Shown in pieces: positions 21,301 through 36,300 of a stretch of 64,000 nucleotides of DNA (positions are counted from its first letter, which is position 1; each line of letters opens with the position of its first letter). The translations under genes and the position numbers were made by a program. Origin of the DNA: Oreocharis arfaki (Eukaryota; Chordata; Aves; Passeriformes; Paramythiidae); NCBI GenBank assembly GCA_013398015.1, contig VZRR01004525.1:1-64000 (forward strand), written 5' to 3'. Under the pieces are notes generated by a model that saw only the letters and a program-made list of their open reading frames with translations, made no database searches and was not told the DNA's origin.

Positions 21301-24300
21301 AAGAAATTTAAGGGGAAAAAAAAAGATACAGGTATTAGTGATTTGCACAGAGCCATACTGCAGTCTCACCCTCCAAGAACCTTTCTGCATGTTGTACATC
21401 ACTTAGAAGTTGTCATCCTGAATGCCTATCTGCTTCCCCTTGGAGCATGATGAGAACCCCTTCTTTTGTTGTGCATCAAAAATGTTAAGAGAGAAGCATT
21501 CACAATTTGCATGCGTATTTATTTCCCCTTATCAATCAGCCATGGAGAAAACAGGATGTAGCTTCAGAAGGAAAAGATAATGCTGGTAACAGAGGGAGAT
21601 CTCATGAACTTTACAATTCATATATTACGATTTTTTTCAACTTTTTAACTTTAAGTCACGATTGTCATAATGTAATATGTGGAAATGACATTTTTCTGGG
21701 TAATATAATTAAGATGTCATGTGAATTACAGAAAAAAACTGTGTTGCAAAATGAAAAGCAAGTTTTGGTAAGTGAGCAAGATTGATTTGACTTTCTCTGT
21801 GATAACTGCCTGGCCTCAGTTTGACAGTTAGCAATGCTGTTGTAATTGAGATACTTAAGAGGGTAATTGAGTACCTATGAACAGCAGTTATTCTGTCAAA
21901 TTTGAGGGTAAGATACATTACTAAGTGAAAAAATCGTCTGTTTGAAATTCTAGGTAAGGAGCTTGAGGGATATCATTAAACAAACATTTTGATTAGACTG
22001 ATCTAACAAGTCAACTTTCACAAGAATGGTCTGCAGGTAGCAAAAACACTCATTTAAAAACCAAGAGGTTGGGAGCTAACCTGTGCAATTCTCTGAGGCA
22101 AATTACATGCCACAGAACTGTAGGCAGTGAAAGTCACATTAATATCCAAGTAAAAGTATCTGAGCAACCAAAACAGAACCTCAAATTATTACCTCAGGGT
22201 AGGTTTTCATTCTTGACCTGAGTACATTAAAAAATCTTTAGGCTGTAACAAATACAATCTTGAATGCACTGTTTCCTCCCTGCTTAGAAGGGCAATACTG
22301 CTTTTTTTCTGTATGTAAGCACAGAGCTTTAAAATTGGTAGGCTTAATTATTGACCTGACCCATCAGATGGTATGGATCTGTGACTTACACTGCTGGCAT
22401 TTTCCACAGGAACAGACAGAATTACCAACAGTATGGCCACAATCCACAGAAACAGCAGCCAAAAACCACTCAGGTCTTCATTTTATTGATCTTTAGTGTA
22501 ATTAATAGGTTATAAAGGAGATGCTGATGCCTCAGAAGAATGAGTGCAGAATCATCCCATTACCTTTGAAGAAGACAAAATTTACATTTTTTTCCTGCCT
22601 TCATTCTTGTCTTTTCATACAAAAATCTTGTTCCATGAACTGAAAATTTCAGAGACAAAAAACCACTCTGAAGACTGCCAACAAAAAAATATTCTGAGCA
22701 TGTACAACTGTGTGCATACACATACTTGTACATTTAGTGACAAGCAGATTTAATTCTTGACATGAAAGCCTCACTGGTATTGCAATACTGAAAGGTGAAA
22801 CTGCAGAACTGAGCTAGTGCAATGGGTTATAGATGTGTTTCACCTGAGATAACAAAAAGACTTTGGACAGCGAAAAAATAAATCAAGAGATGAAACACTG
22901 CAAGACTTAATATTTAGGGGTCTCCTGAGCATCCAGACCTTTAGCTAACCCCCCTTCAAGCCAGATGGTTCAAGCTTGGCCATAACCTTGAGTGCATATC
23001 AGACATTCCCATGTATTACAGTAGCCCTTCTCAGCAGACCACGCGCATGCAAGTCCAGGACTTGAAACACACACCCCATGGTAAAGGGTAGGGGAACAAG
23101 TCTGCAGCATCTCCAAAAACCAGTCAATTTTCAAGACAACTTTCACATCCCATGAATAAATCCCAAGCTTGGGAACAGGCTCTCAGGCAAGGTACAGACT
23201 TCTAAACCACACCAGCTGTGGCTCAGTCTGTGGGATGCAAGCATTCGGTGGAAGTTCACTTCTACAAGGGAACTACAGGGAACAAGACTCTGGAACAGGT
23301 TTCTGAGCATGGGCAAGATGACTTCAAAAGCAAGGCAGTAGGGTAATGTTGTTATGGTAACAACATTAATCTTGAACATACCCTTATCAGGAAGAACGTC
23401 CTCATTAGCGGTAAACCTTATACCTTTCCCATCATGCACTGAGACATGAATTCAAAAGGCAAGAAAGCAAGCAGGATAAAGAGAGAAGAGTATGAATTAC
23501 AACACAATTAGCAATGTCACTTATACACAAGGCAAATATTCCAGCTCTTAACAGACAAAATATCCTCCCAGATCTTCTGCACTGGGCTTTGGAGAGCAAG
23601 GCTGTCTGCAAGTAAGGCATGGTCTGGGTTAAAACTAGAATTTGGGCTGGCAGAGCTAAACTGCAGCCCTGATCCAAATCTGCAGAGCAAACATTTAGCA
23701 GCATAGTGCCATAGAAGCCTACTCAGTAATGGAATGAAAGCAGGAGGTACCTCACAAACTGGAAGGTGCAACCATTCAGCAGAGAAGTAAGAGAAGCAAA
23801 CAGCATTTAAATGATTCTGCACGAAGCCATGTCCTCCCCTGAGCTCGTGGGACTTATGCAAAGAGAAACCTCAGTCACAGAGCTCTGGTAAGCAGATGTC
23901 AGCTGTAAATAGCGGTGCTGTCCCTTCTGGCCTTCCAACCTGTGTGCAGCTCTCCAAACCCATGTACCAGCCGTGGTTAATGACAGGGGTAAGCAAGTAT
24001 CCTTCTTTAGCCCCAGTACTGGGAGAGTCACAGAATCACACAATGTGCTCAGCTGGAATTGACCCACAAGAGTCACTGGGTCCAGCTCCTGGCTCTGCAC
24101 AGGACCACCTCAAGAGTCACACCTTGCACCTGAGAGCATTGTTCAAACACTTCTTGAACTCTGTCAGGCTTGGTGCTGTGAGCACTTCCCGGGGGAGCCT
24201 GTGCCAGTGCCCAGCCACCCTCTGGGTGAAGAACCTTTTCCAGCTATCACACCTTAATCTTCCCTGATACAACTTCAGGCCGTTCCCTTGGGTCCTGTCA

Positions 24301-27300
24301 CTGGGCACCTGAGCGAGGAGATCAGAGTCATGCCTTTCTCAGAGATATCCCAGCGCTGATTCTGCAGATACTAGGTGGCATAGCTCAGATCTTTTATTCC
24401 CCAAACAGGGTCCAAAATTCTGAAGCCTACTAATGTACAAGATGCTGATTTGCACCAGTGGCCTACCATGCCCAGTACTTGTTCTCTGCAGTGGCTTAGA
24501 CTAAGTCACAAAGAAATGTCATCACTGAGCTATGAGATTTAATCGATGACCTCGTAATGTGTGCATATTATGCCCTAAAGCCAGAGCTTCATTGTTTCTA
24601 AGCTTCATAAAAAATACATAAATACCCATGCACCCACTTCTGTGGCAGCCCTGTATATTCCTGCTTCTGAGAGATAATGATAATGGTCCATTTTCTTTGT
24701 GTTTCTGCTAAATAACTTGCCCTCAGTGAAATTTTACAGCCAAACCATGCCTTGCATGAAGCCGCTTTCTCATATCAGCTTTGAATCTGTCAGTTTTGTG
24801 ACTTCAATGGAGCACTTTCTTTCTCTAATTTTAAGCACTCCTGACTGTAGCACGGACTGCAGAACATCAGTGCTGCATACTTCCTTGTATCTTAGTTCAT
24901 CATGACAATTTAACAGCATCCACATAAAAAACCAGCTTCAGTTCATGATTTGGATATATAATGGGAAATATGTGCACGGAACAGCAAAGACTGTAAGCAC
25001 TCAAGTGTGCACTCAAGCTCCCCGTTAAAAAGTGGCCTGCGTAAGTGACAGCAACAGCCAGGTTCCTGGCGTCCCTAGTGGATGTAGCAGTCTTTGACCT
25101 GTCTGGCCACTGGATGTCATCGTTGCTCTGCTGGGACACACTGACAGGCCCATTCTCTCAAAGGTACTGATTTTTTATTTAATTTCAGTGTTTCAATGCA
25201 GTATGTTTCAACGTAAAGAAGACTGTGCTGCTAAAAGCAAGGACCACAGAATCACAGAGCCATCACGGCTGGAAGAGACCTGCAAGGTCATCTAGTCCAA
25301 CTGTCAACCCAGCACTATCAAAAGCATCCCTAAACTATGTGCCCAAATGCCACATCCAGACACCTCTTGTACACTTCCAGAGATGATGACTCCACCACCT
25401 CCCTGGGCAACTTATTCCAATGTCTAGCCACCTTTTCAATGAAAAAAAAATTCTACTATCTAACCTGAGCCTCCCCTGACACAACAGGCCATTTCCTCTC
25501 ATCTTTTCACTTGAGACATGGCAAAACCCACCAACTTGCATCTCACTACAGCCTCCTTTCAGGTAGTTTCAGATCCCCTCTGAGCCTCCTCTTCTGATGA
25601 TTCAACCTTCCAAAACTAAATCAAACTTTTCTCTTTAGAAACAAACCTTGCTTTGCTCACAAAATCTCTGAACTTTCCACACTGCTAGGGGAATGCCAGT
25701 ATCAAGCAGCCTCATTTGCACACAGGGGAAAGTATGTGAGCTAGGGAGTGCTTTCCCTTTGATCCCGGGGCTCGGTGTGGACGGCATGCTGGCAGAGTTA
25801 GTACAGTCTGTGAGGCTGCCAGCTCTCTTAGGCTTGGAAGGATTAAAAGAAGAAGGATCCCATGAAAGCAGATGGCAGAAAGACATGCCCATGGAGTTGT
25901 ATGACTTTGCTTCTGGGATGAAGTAGCTTAATGGCAAGGCTTTTAATTAAACAGCCTGAAAACTTAAAAATACCAGTTTTGGTTTAGACCCAACCCCTAA
26001 TAGCATCTGTCTCCTCTTACTGAGAATAGTAAGATTCATAGTCAGCCAGTGAAGGTCCTTGACTAGAGACCAAATTTTTCAGTACAATAATATGGAGATG
26101 TTCACACGAAAGCAATGAAATTAACTGTTTACCTCTCCAAAATCAATGAAACAGCACTACTAAGCCATAAGGCTTCTGAGAGAGTCACCAAACACTTTGG
26201 TGACCCATCCCAGCAGCTTATTAATATGTTGTGGTGATCTGTAATCATCTAGCTCCCACATACCCTGTACTGGCTGCAGACAAAACAGTACATTTGTTGC
26301 TCTCCTGACAGACTTCTCCCTTTACAGGCAGCCTGTACCTCCGTGACTCATCACATTGCTGCCATTCAGCCTCAGTCAGGGCCACACAGGCTGTGCCAGC
26401 AGCTGGCCAGTGACCCAGGCACTGACTGGTTTCTGCACTGCTGTCTTGCTGAAATGGTACCTCACACCACCATGCAAGTCTCAGTACAGTAACTTCAAAT
26501 TTCACTTAAGCCGCCCACCCACATTAATTCATGAAACGTGACTGTTAAGTGAGGATTGCAGAGAAAAAAAGACCACAAACACCCCAGGCCTTATGTTGCA
26601 CATATTTCTGCTCTCTCAAAATGTAGTCACGGAGTGGGAAATAACCCCCTTTCCATCCTTCCCAGTTTCAAAAGCTCTGAACTGTCATGCTTTCAGAAAT
26701 GCTACTGCCAAAAGCACTTTACAAACTGGCACTGCAAGGGAAAAAAATTATGAACAGAGCCAAGAGCTCCACTGAACTCTGCCAATACAAGAGAGTCTTA
26801 CCCTGAGCTGTCTGAGATTGGACAAACGTTTTGATGAGAGTGTCCGTGGTCTGAGTGTAGAGGGAGAGAGCATATCGAAGTGACTGCAGGTCTGGACTCT
26901 TCTCCAAGAAGGTTTTCTTCAGACCGTTCCCACCAGCATGGAAATATTGCTATGAGTTAAAAGAAATGGGAAAGGTACTGCAAGAATTGCAACCAGCAAC
27001 CAAGATGTATGTGCAATTGTGTGTGTGGATAGGAAATAGCTGGAAAAATTCACAAAACGGCTTCGGTACTGGAAACCCAGCTCTTAGACCAGCGGATACC
27101 AACTGCTCACGGCACTCCTTTTCCAAAACACTTAAATACAAATATGCTGACTCCCAGCACGCTAGTCCCCTCTACCACTTCAGGTGTACACAAACATGGC
27201 AGTAACCCCTTAGAGCCTTGGCCACTGTGACAGCAGGGATAGACTCCTGCCATCTCCTGAACTGGGATGGGCACTGTCCTAGGAAGGATTTGGGGATGGA

Positions 27301-30300
27301 GTTAGGGAACAGCAGAGACAGAAATGGAATCACTTACTTTGATTGTATCCAGTGCCAGGTCCAGGACAGCACACTGCTTTGGAGTGAGGCTCCTGGTTTC
27401 TTCTCTCACCATATGATCCTGCAAACAACCATGGTATCTGACATGAGCGTGCTGTCAGAGGCTAAAGGCAAAGGAGACCCCAGTATCACCACTTTCTCTG
27501 GATTCATGCTGTATCCATGTGGCGACAGCATTAATTCAGCTGTTCAAGGAATGTTTCACAGAGTCTCTCAGAGTCATTTATTACAGCTTAACTTGAAAAT
27601 AAACTCATTTTCTCTCTTTCTTGCAGGCACAGAAGACATAAATAAGGAAAGGACTGGACAAAGGTAAGTGACAATTTAAAATCACCGTTTGTCTCTCAAG
27701 AAAACCCAAACAGAAGTCTGCCTGCCACCACTGTCATTCTAGAGCAGCCACAACAAAACTCTCCAAATACCACCTAAATCAAGGAATTCTGAGAACTAGA
27801 CATTAATCAAAGTCATTATATGTAGTTTGTGGATTTTTTTAACTCTTCCAACAACAAAGGTCACTAATTCATTCTGTCATTCGTGTAAAAGAAGAAAAAC
27901 AGAAGAACACATGTTTACTAAAAGAAGACATTGTTCCCACTGAGACCCACCAACTCTAACAGCAAAAAGCCAGGAATCACTTGGGAAAGAATTCCCTTTC
28001 CTGCAGTGGAAGCACATTCCTGTTAGACTCCTGGCTGACTACAAGGATGTGCCATCCTTTGGCATTTCACTAAGCTCTTTCTCTCTGATGCTTAGTCTAG
28101 GTCTCGGGGGAAAACAGCATATTTTAGGAAGTCAAAGCTTTGCACAAACCCATATTCTAACTGAGCTGCTGAAGGGTCAGGCCAGTTGACTTCAGGTTGG
28201 GTTCTAAAGCATTCATTAAAAAGCTGCAGGCAAATCAGGGAAAGGCTATTTATCCCTACTTTAAACATGTCATAGCCTCCCTAGACACTTTTCAAGAGAC
28301 ACACCTGCTAAATTGCCTCTGCGTGAAGCACACCTAGTGTGTGGCATCATGTGCATGTTTCACAGGGACAGACCTGCTGGCTACCTTGCAGCTTGCTGAT
28401 TCTTCACGCTGCCTGGTGCTGTCCCATTCATTATCCATTGCAATCCATCTCCTGCCTGATAGAGACAGGGCCCTCTGCAGTCTAGGGGCAGCACAAGGCA
28501 TTTGCCACACTTCTCACAGACATCTAGCTATCAACTTTACAAAGTGCAGCCTTGAACGGCACAGAAGATGCCTCTCAAGTTGTCAGTTTCTCAGACAAGT
28601 TCACACCCCGCTTTCTTGAGTAGCAGACATGTGCCTCAACGCGCCTCTTCCCCCACACAGGATGTCCCTGGTCCGGGGACTGTGTGCAGGGGCACAGTAC
28701 TTGGTGAGCTGCAGTGTGTCTTCTGCTGTCCTGAGGGAAGCAATAGCTCTCCTCTCTCTTCTTTGTGAGCCGGGGGTAATTCAGTTGAAGATGATGTGGC
28801 TTCACACTTCAGTACACAGAGACTTCAGCACACAGAGGGTAAAGCGTTCTTTTCTCTGTCTGACAGTCAGATTAAATGCAAAATCAGCCAGAGCCCAGGG
28901 CCACGTTCATGAGAGAGGCAAATTTAGTCAGGGTAGTGGTGTTCCAAAGGCAGAGCAACTTTCACATCTGCTAAAATGACTTTCTAGGCCTGCCTGCCAG
29001 ATTCCCCAAACTGCCACAGAAACCAGGTGGTCAGCACTTTTCTCTCAAACACCCTCCAGAGCTCATTCAGCCCCCTGAGCGGTCACTCCACCCATGCCCA
29101 TGCTGTCAATGCACAGCAACACATCCCTGCTTTCTCTGACTCTCCCCGTGTCAGTTTCTTCAACACATTATATAAAAATAACCCAGAGACTGGACTGGTA
29201 ATATTTGCACCTACTCAGAGAGAAGCCCACGACTGTCATTCCTGTGCGCACCTGCCCTCTGCAAATCCCACACTGTTCCTATAAAGAACTGTGCACAGTG
29301 CTACCTTGCACTTCCCAGACTTCCAGCCAGGAGCAAGAAACAAACATTTACATCAAATAATTACGCAAATTCAAGCAGAAATTAAAAAAACCCACCAACC
29401 CAAACCAACCCAACAAACTTTTCCTGATCTCTCAGACTCATCCTTGTATTCTCCACAGGTATTCTCAGAAGAAACTCTGCAGTCAGAGCCTGGCTGTTTA
29501 CTCTGGTGGCAGCACAATGGAGAGGAGGCAGCTGCCCCCTGCGCCAGTTGCTGGCTATTAAGCAAACTGAACAGAAAGAGTTTGATAATAAGTGGGAGGC
29601 AGATAAGTGGCACCAAGGAGCCAGGTTTATGGCTGGCTTTCTGAGCATTTTAAAATACACTGTGAAATTGATTTGTCATCAGGACGAGAGCCTGTGCTTG
29701 TCAGGTCTGTCAGTCCCAGTTTTCAGCTGAGTTATCTGATTCACTAGGGCTCTGTTCTCCATGTTCTATTTAAGACCAATAAGGCTTAAAATCCATCCCA
29801 TAATTTTCCCAGGATTTTAGTGGAACTGCAAAATGCAGAGGAGAGGGGCTCTGAAGAACCATGCCTTCCCTGTTAGCTTGTATGTGCCTGCAAAAACAAA
29901 AGGACAAAAAAATATATCCAGGCTTCTTACACAGGACTCAAACAATTTACTCTCGTAACACTCCTATTCTTCTGGAAATTCTTGGACACAATGCCATTTC
30001 CCTTATGGTCGCCAAAATCCAGGTGCTTTCACACTTGAGCATGACTCTTCTTGCCACATATAAAATCCTGTGTACCTGTACTGCTGCAGTTCTATATGTG
30101 GATATGCAAATAAAGGCTTGAACACACACCAGGGCTGGCCTGATTTGCATGATTACGTGCATTTCTAAAATTGCAGTCCAGAGTCACCAAAGTTAAGCTT
30201 TGCAGTAACTGAACTGAAGACAGGCTGCTGCTGAGGGACAGCCTTCACCTGACGAGTGCAAATGGAAATGAGCAAAGCTTCCAAACCATTCCTGGCAGAA

Positions 30301-33300
30301 CACACCCTGTATATGCTCAGAAATTCCAGTAATGAGAAAACATGGAACAAGTAAGAGATAACACTGAATTTCAGTGGCCATGCCCAAGAACGCAAGCAAA
30401 CCACAGGAACTTGCAGACTGTCCTTGTGACCTGGGGGAAGAAACAGCAAAGTCAGAGCTCTGCCCTCAGACAGCAGCAGTAAATGTAAAAGGCAGGGGTG
30501 TCTTCTCTTCCTGCACATGATGAGTCCGTGCTGACGTTTTTGCAAGGGAAAGGAGAAATTCAGAGGAAACAGGAGTCACATTTCGCTGCTGTGGTTCTGC
30601 TGCCACTCTCCCAGGCTGGCTACAAAGCTCTTTTCTCCCCATTCCTCCCATGGAAGTGACACACAGCACTGCAAGCACAGGAAGCAAGGAAGGAAACACA
30701 ATCCTCATGAGCCACCATGTCACCAGGGATGACAGCCTGACCGTGGGAGTGCATAAGGCCATCACTCAGCACAAGTGACAGCTATTCCCCTGGGGAGCCA
30801 CACTTGGAGGTTTAAGCTAGGTGACTATTAACTGCTATGTTACAGCCTCAAGGTGTAGCTGGAGAACAGGAGCAGGTCTAATGACACACCTGCAGGCTCT
30901 GATCACTTGCTAGGACTGCTAATAAGCACTGCCTTAAATGAGCTGTGTACTGGCCACATAAGCACGTACGGAAAATACATCTGCTGGGAAAGGGACATAG
31001 GTGTATGAAGACAGCTGTATTAAGTGTGCAAGACAAACCCAAAAATCTATAGGAAGGGACAAATCCATTTTGAAACTGCACTAATCACGTAGAAGAATGC
31101 CCTTTGCACTGGGAAGATTTCCCTGACCATGCTCTGAGACAGAGTTCAAGTCCAGCTCCATCTCCCTCGCAGCAGACTGTGCACTGTGACACTTCAGATT
31201 TAGACCTCCTCCTCCTCTTGCACCATACCTGTCTTGCAGCACAAGTCCAACCACAGCACAGTGCAATCTGAGTGCTGTAAGGCGTCACTATTTTCATACC
31301 ATTCCTGTCGTGATCAGTGAATTAGTGTTTGATTCGCTTATGATGAGGTGGCGTGCACTTCATAATGCTCATGTCATGCACTGTCACGTCATGCACTGTC
31401 AAAACACATCAACAGAGCCTTCATGCTAAATGCCAGCTTGCCTGTGAAGGGAGCCCACGCAGAAGAATTTACAGACACAAGCTCTCTTCCATAAGCAACA
31501 GTTATTTTTGTAACAGCCCATGTAATTCATCCACAGCTAGCACAAGTGTCTTTCCAACCATTAGGGACTCCCTTTTATAAATGGGGATATGGAGGAGCTG
31601 GCCAGATATTTAGGAATCTACTTTTTTTCGTTTTAAATCGATGTACCAGACTTACCACCATGCGTACAGAAGAGAAAAACTACATTGATGATTAAACCCA
31701 CAATAAGATTTAATGTTAAGTACAATGCTAATGTTAGTAGAATGCATTTAAAAGCACATTTTATGCATTTAAAGGCATTTCTCTACACCTGCATTCAGCA
31801 ACAAACCACTGCAAGCACAAGACATGCTATGCACTACCACACTTCCATGCTTGTCACAAACAGGGACATTAACACAAGCCATGCAGGACAATACCTTCAA
31901 CTTTGACAAGTGTCCCAGTTCCTTAGCAGCACTGAAAATCAACTGTGTGCCCTATGATTGCAGAAGTTAGAAAAGAAAGGAGGGGGGGAAAAAAGGTTAT
32001 AAACAAGCTTCACATATTTTTTCCTTTGAGCAAGTCAAGTCAGTTCATAGCAATTTTACATAACCACTCCAAGGCCAGGCACAACAACTGGACTCCTTGC
32101 CAGTTTATTACCTAGTACAAACCCTGGCATTTCTGTGGATACCACACCAAGAGCTATTTCAGAGCACAATGTCTTGCTAACCAGTTCACTCTTGCTTACA
32201 GCAGCCACACACTCACACAGGATGAACCTTCAAATGGATTGCACAGGCTTGGGATGTAGGCCATCTCCAAACACTCCTTTAGATTTCATGTCTAAATACA
32301 CATGAAGACAGCAAAGACTGGCCAAAGCAAAAGATCACACAACCCCAAGATGATGAGAATCCCTCTACAGAGGTAGGGCCCAGTCATCAGGGTGGGGGTA
32401 AGCACGGATCATATCAGAAACAAAACTGGACCTTAGCTGCTCAGGGCTGAGAGACTGCCAAAGTCTAGTGAATACTACAGCATCACCTTCAAATGTCCTA
32501 GAGCTTGGCCAATGGCTCTTTTTCCCCCCACTGCACCTTTCTGAAGCTGTATAACCAATGAAGAAGCATAAAGCAAAGATGAACCCCAGTGACAGGAAAT
32601 CTTGCTTCAAGTCACTTTACCACTCTCACTGTAAAAAGTATTCTTTTTACCTAGACTAAATCTACCCTCTTCGGGTTTAAAAGCATGCTAGCTACATACC
32701 TATGTACCAATTGGTTATTTAGGCATCTGGAAAATAAATTTTAACACAAAAAATGTGTTTCAACTAGATCAGGTTACTCAAAGCCCCATCTAACCTGGCC
32801 TTGAATCTTACTAGGGATAGGGCATCTTGTATGAGGACTGCTGGTTTCATGAAGTAAAGGTCTCCAGTAAATCCAATTCTCCCTCTCTCTCCTTTACTAT
32901 CCTTGCTTATCTTAATAGTCTTTAACCCTCCCACTGAAACCACAACAGCCATGACCACCCCCACCCCAAAACAGCTCCAACTATAACGAAGCAAGATGTA
33001 AACCCAGAATTATTATACTGCCCTTTGCCCCTGCCTGTCACTCAGCTTTCCTTTGCTGCCTTCCCTGGTTATTTGTTCATTGCCTTTTAGCTCAGTACTC
33101 TGTGGAACAGGAACTATCCCACACAGGGATTTGCAGAGAAGACCCTGGGAACTGGCTACTGCTGCAAAGATCACTGATGAAATAATTCTTTTTTTTTTAA
33201 GGATTAAAATTAACATCAGCCCCTCTAAAAGCTTCCCCTCAGCATAAAGTCTCTTTATACCTGTTGCTTGGGGCAGCAGAAGTAAAACAGGCAGTTTTAA

Positions 33301-36300
33301 CACTGGAAAACCCAAGACTTGCTCTAGGGCAACTGGACTCTCTCTGCACATCAAAACATCAGTCCAGAATTGAATTTTTAAGGTGAGGGGGCCTTTTCTT
33401 TAGGTTTTCCAGCTTTGGAAATCTCTTCAAACTGAAAGACTCTGTGACCTGAAACCACAGATCACCTCTTGACTTGCTCTACTTGTAACCACCACCTAAC
33501 CCTCACTGTTTCTAAGCCTTTTATGTTTGTTGAATACAAACCGACACAGAATGAACATTATTGATTTTGTAGCTAAACAGAAGCCCTTGATAAATGGTCA
33601 AATTCACAACTTTTGGCAGGGGTGGAGGAGAAAGTGCAGGCAAGCACCATGAATCCATGAAGGAAAGCTCCTAAAATGAGACTGAGAGCTTGACTTGCTG
33701 TCAGTTTCCAATGGGTAGCATTGAAGAATACAGCTCTCTAATCTGAAAAAGCACAAATTTCCATGTATTTCCAGCAAGGAGGGCTGAACGTGACTGCACA
33801 CCAGCAGCAACAGAGAGATTTCACTGTGGGCCACGCCAAATAACCCACCAGAATACAGAGTTTCACCAGCCTCTGCGACCCAACGGATGTGCCTGCTGTT
33901 CTGTATGATTTGCCATGAAATTTTGTTGACTTATGGGTCTTAAAATTTAAGGCTTTTGAGTCTATTGATCAAGCAGGAAAAAAAACCCAAAACACTTTTA
34001 TATCTAGAATTCTGAAAAACGTAGTAGTCCCAAAACACAGGAACATAAACATTTCTTAACTCAGTATTTTCAGTATTCACTGGACACTTTTTTTCATATA
34101 CATTTCAACAACAACATTAACCAGCCCAGGCACGTAGTCTTGCTGCCTTGGGCTTCTAAGGAGGGCAGGTCAGTAACACTGAGCAACACCCAGTGACTGG
34201 ATACGCTTCATGGAACAAAGCTGCTCAGATAACTCCCAGTTCTTGCACGCTAAGAAAATTCTCATCAATCAGTGACAATCTCTGTCAATGCACCTGCAAG
34301 TAGAAATTATTTTGCTGTTACACTGAGTTTGTCATCGGTGCTGGTAACATCTAATGAAAATCTGGACAGCTCCTTCCTCTGCCAAATGGCGCTCTTGTAA
34401 ACAAGATGCCGCACTCCTCAGGAAAGTTATTTATGTATGGAAAACATACCACAAAGCCCTATGGACAGCAATTATTCCAGTTGTGCCAGGGAATGAAAAC
34501 AACTAAACTTAAATTATCAGGTAGCTTTGAGAAAAGCTGCCCACAATGGAATTGATTAAAATGTCAAGGATAGACTATGAGGACAAATTAAATCCTCATC
34601 ATGAGTCATGCCTAGCTCTGTGGCAAACGCAGCTGGAAAGGGGATGGGCCTTCATGCTGGTTTTTCTGGCTCTTCCCATAGTATTAGTTTTACTTTCCTA
34701 AACTCTTTAGAAACAAGAAACACACCTATAGCCCACAAGACAGAGATTTTAAATTCCTTGTTAATGGTCTGATGCTTTTTTGTCCCTTCAGTGAAAGCAT
34801 TTAGAGAAGGATTATCAGCTGACCCAAGTCTGATTGTTAGAAGCCAACAGAACTACACTGGTTTATACTCCAAGTGACTCAAACCCTTAAAGCTTTACTG
34901 TGCTACTGCTCAGCTGACAAAGTTAGGAAACAAAAGCCTACTGCAAGTTTTTTGGATTCCAATCCTTTTTTGGAAACCATATTATTAGCCATGCTTATTT
35001 TTCTGAGACATAACAGTGGAAGGAAGTTTCATTGTACATTCTTTTCCCGTATTTTTATTAGTTCCTATGTTCAACAACAAGGTCTGATAATTCAACTTAG
35101 CATTTAAGTTCATTTAAAAAACTCTAACCATATCTGGTAATATTTGTTAGCACACATTAAAATAAAACTATTTTTCAGTTGTTGTGGTTTATTAAATCAC
35201 AAAAATTGACAAAATAGGTTTAACAGTGGGGATGAAAAGAGGAAAATAATTACCTGTCAGTACAGAGAACTAGGCACATATGCAGTTCACAGACCATAAT
35301 TTTATTCAATGCTAAGAAAGCTTTTTCTCCTCATCACAGAGGCAGCCTTGAACTTTTCTGCTCCAAGCTAGCACATGGGAGAGGAATCACTGAAACTAAC
35401 AGAAGTTAAGAAAGCTTTCAGAAAATCTCTTAAAGCCACACTCTCCTCCACCACAGAGTAGGTCTGGAGTGGCTCAGGCAGATGCGCCTCAAAAACAGTC
35501 TGGAAGCCACATGCAAATTCTGTCCTTAGCTTAAAAAAAAATTTAGTTCTTATCCTGTTCTCATTTAGTGAAGAGAAGTCTGACAAGTAGAAAAGAGCAC
35601 AGCAGGAGCAAGCACAAACGGAGCTTCACGTGAATGGCTGCAGTGTATTGTGTGAAATAAATAAAGGAGAGTCTCCAGAGGAATCACCTGTGTGTAAAGT
35701 AAGCACCTCTTCTCTCACCTAACTAGTCACTAATGGCATGGTACAGTTCCATCCTAAGCAGTTGAGAAAGAGATGTATAACTAATCTGTTAATATCCCCA
35801 AGTGTTGTGCACTGAACCCCAAAATAAGGATTCCCCAAGTGTATATCCACTCAACCAAGACAGAAGGCGTTTAATTACATGCTGGGTCTTGAAATTAGTG
35901 AGGTGGAAATTACTTGGTGAGTTACTGAAGATCATACTGCTGCTAATCTCACAAGCCACAGGCAAAGAGTGCTCAGAGAGGTTGAAGTCACCCATCTGAA
36001 AGTCATGAAGGACCCGCAGCTCAGGTCATCAGAGTGGGAGGTTGTAAAACTGCCCTGTCCCCACTGGATTCCTCACAAAGCCAACACTTTCTCACCTGGG
36101 CCCCACACAGCAGAATCTTCCAGAAGCTAATATAAGTGGAATTGTTAAGAGAGGCATTTAAGCACTATGCAGTGGCAGGGTCACACAAGTGACAGGTGAG
36201 ACAAACTGCAGTGTGATGGGAACCTTCTACCCGAGTATGCTTTCCATGCTCTCCATCAAAAAGACTTCTGCACCTCCAGCAATTTTGCAGAGAGAAGAGA

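Larger units (their letters stand above)
20849..26801 (-). other. UNC13B intron E11-E12
   Basis: 6.0-kb intron with two CR1 LINE fragments (24026-24330 and 25243-25620) and a perfect 11-bp hairpin (23344-23368). The rest is unique. Confidence 0.88.
27419..31894 (-). other. UNC13B intron E9-E10
   Basis: 4.5-kb intron. It contains a CCAAC-like simple repeat (29391-29418), a 15-bp tandem duplication (31373-31402) and an imperfect 21-bp duplication (31742-31783). No extra exon recognised. Confidence 0.87.
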
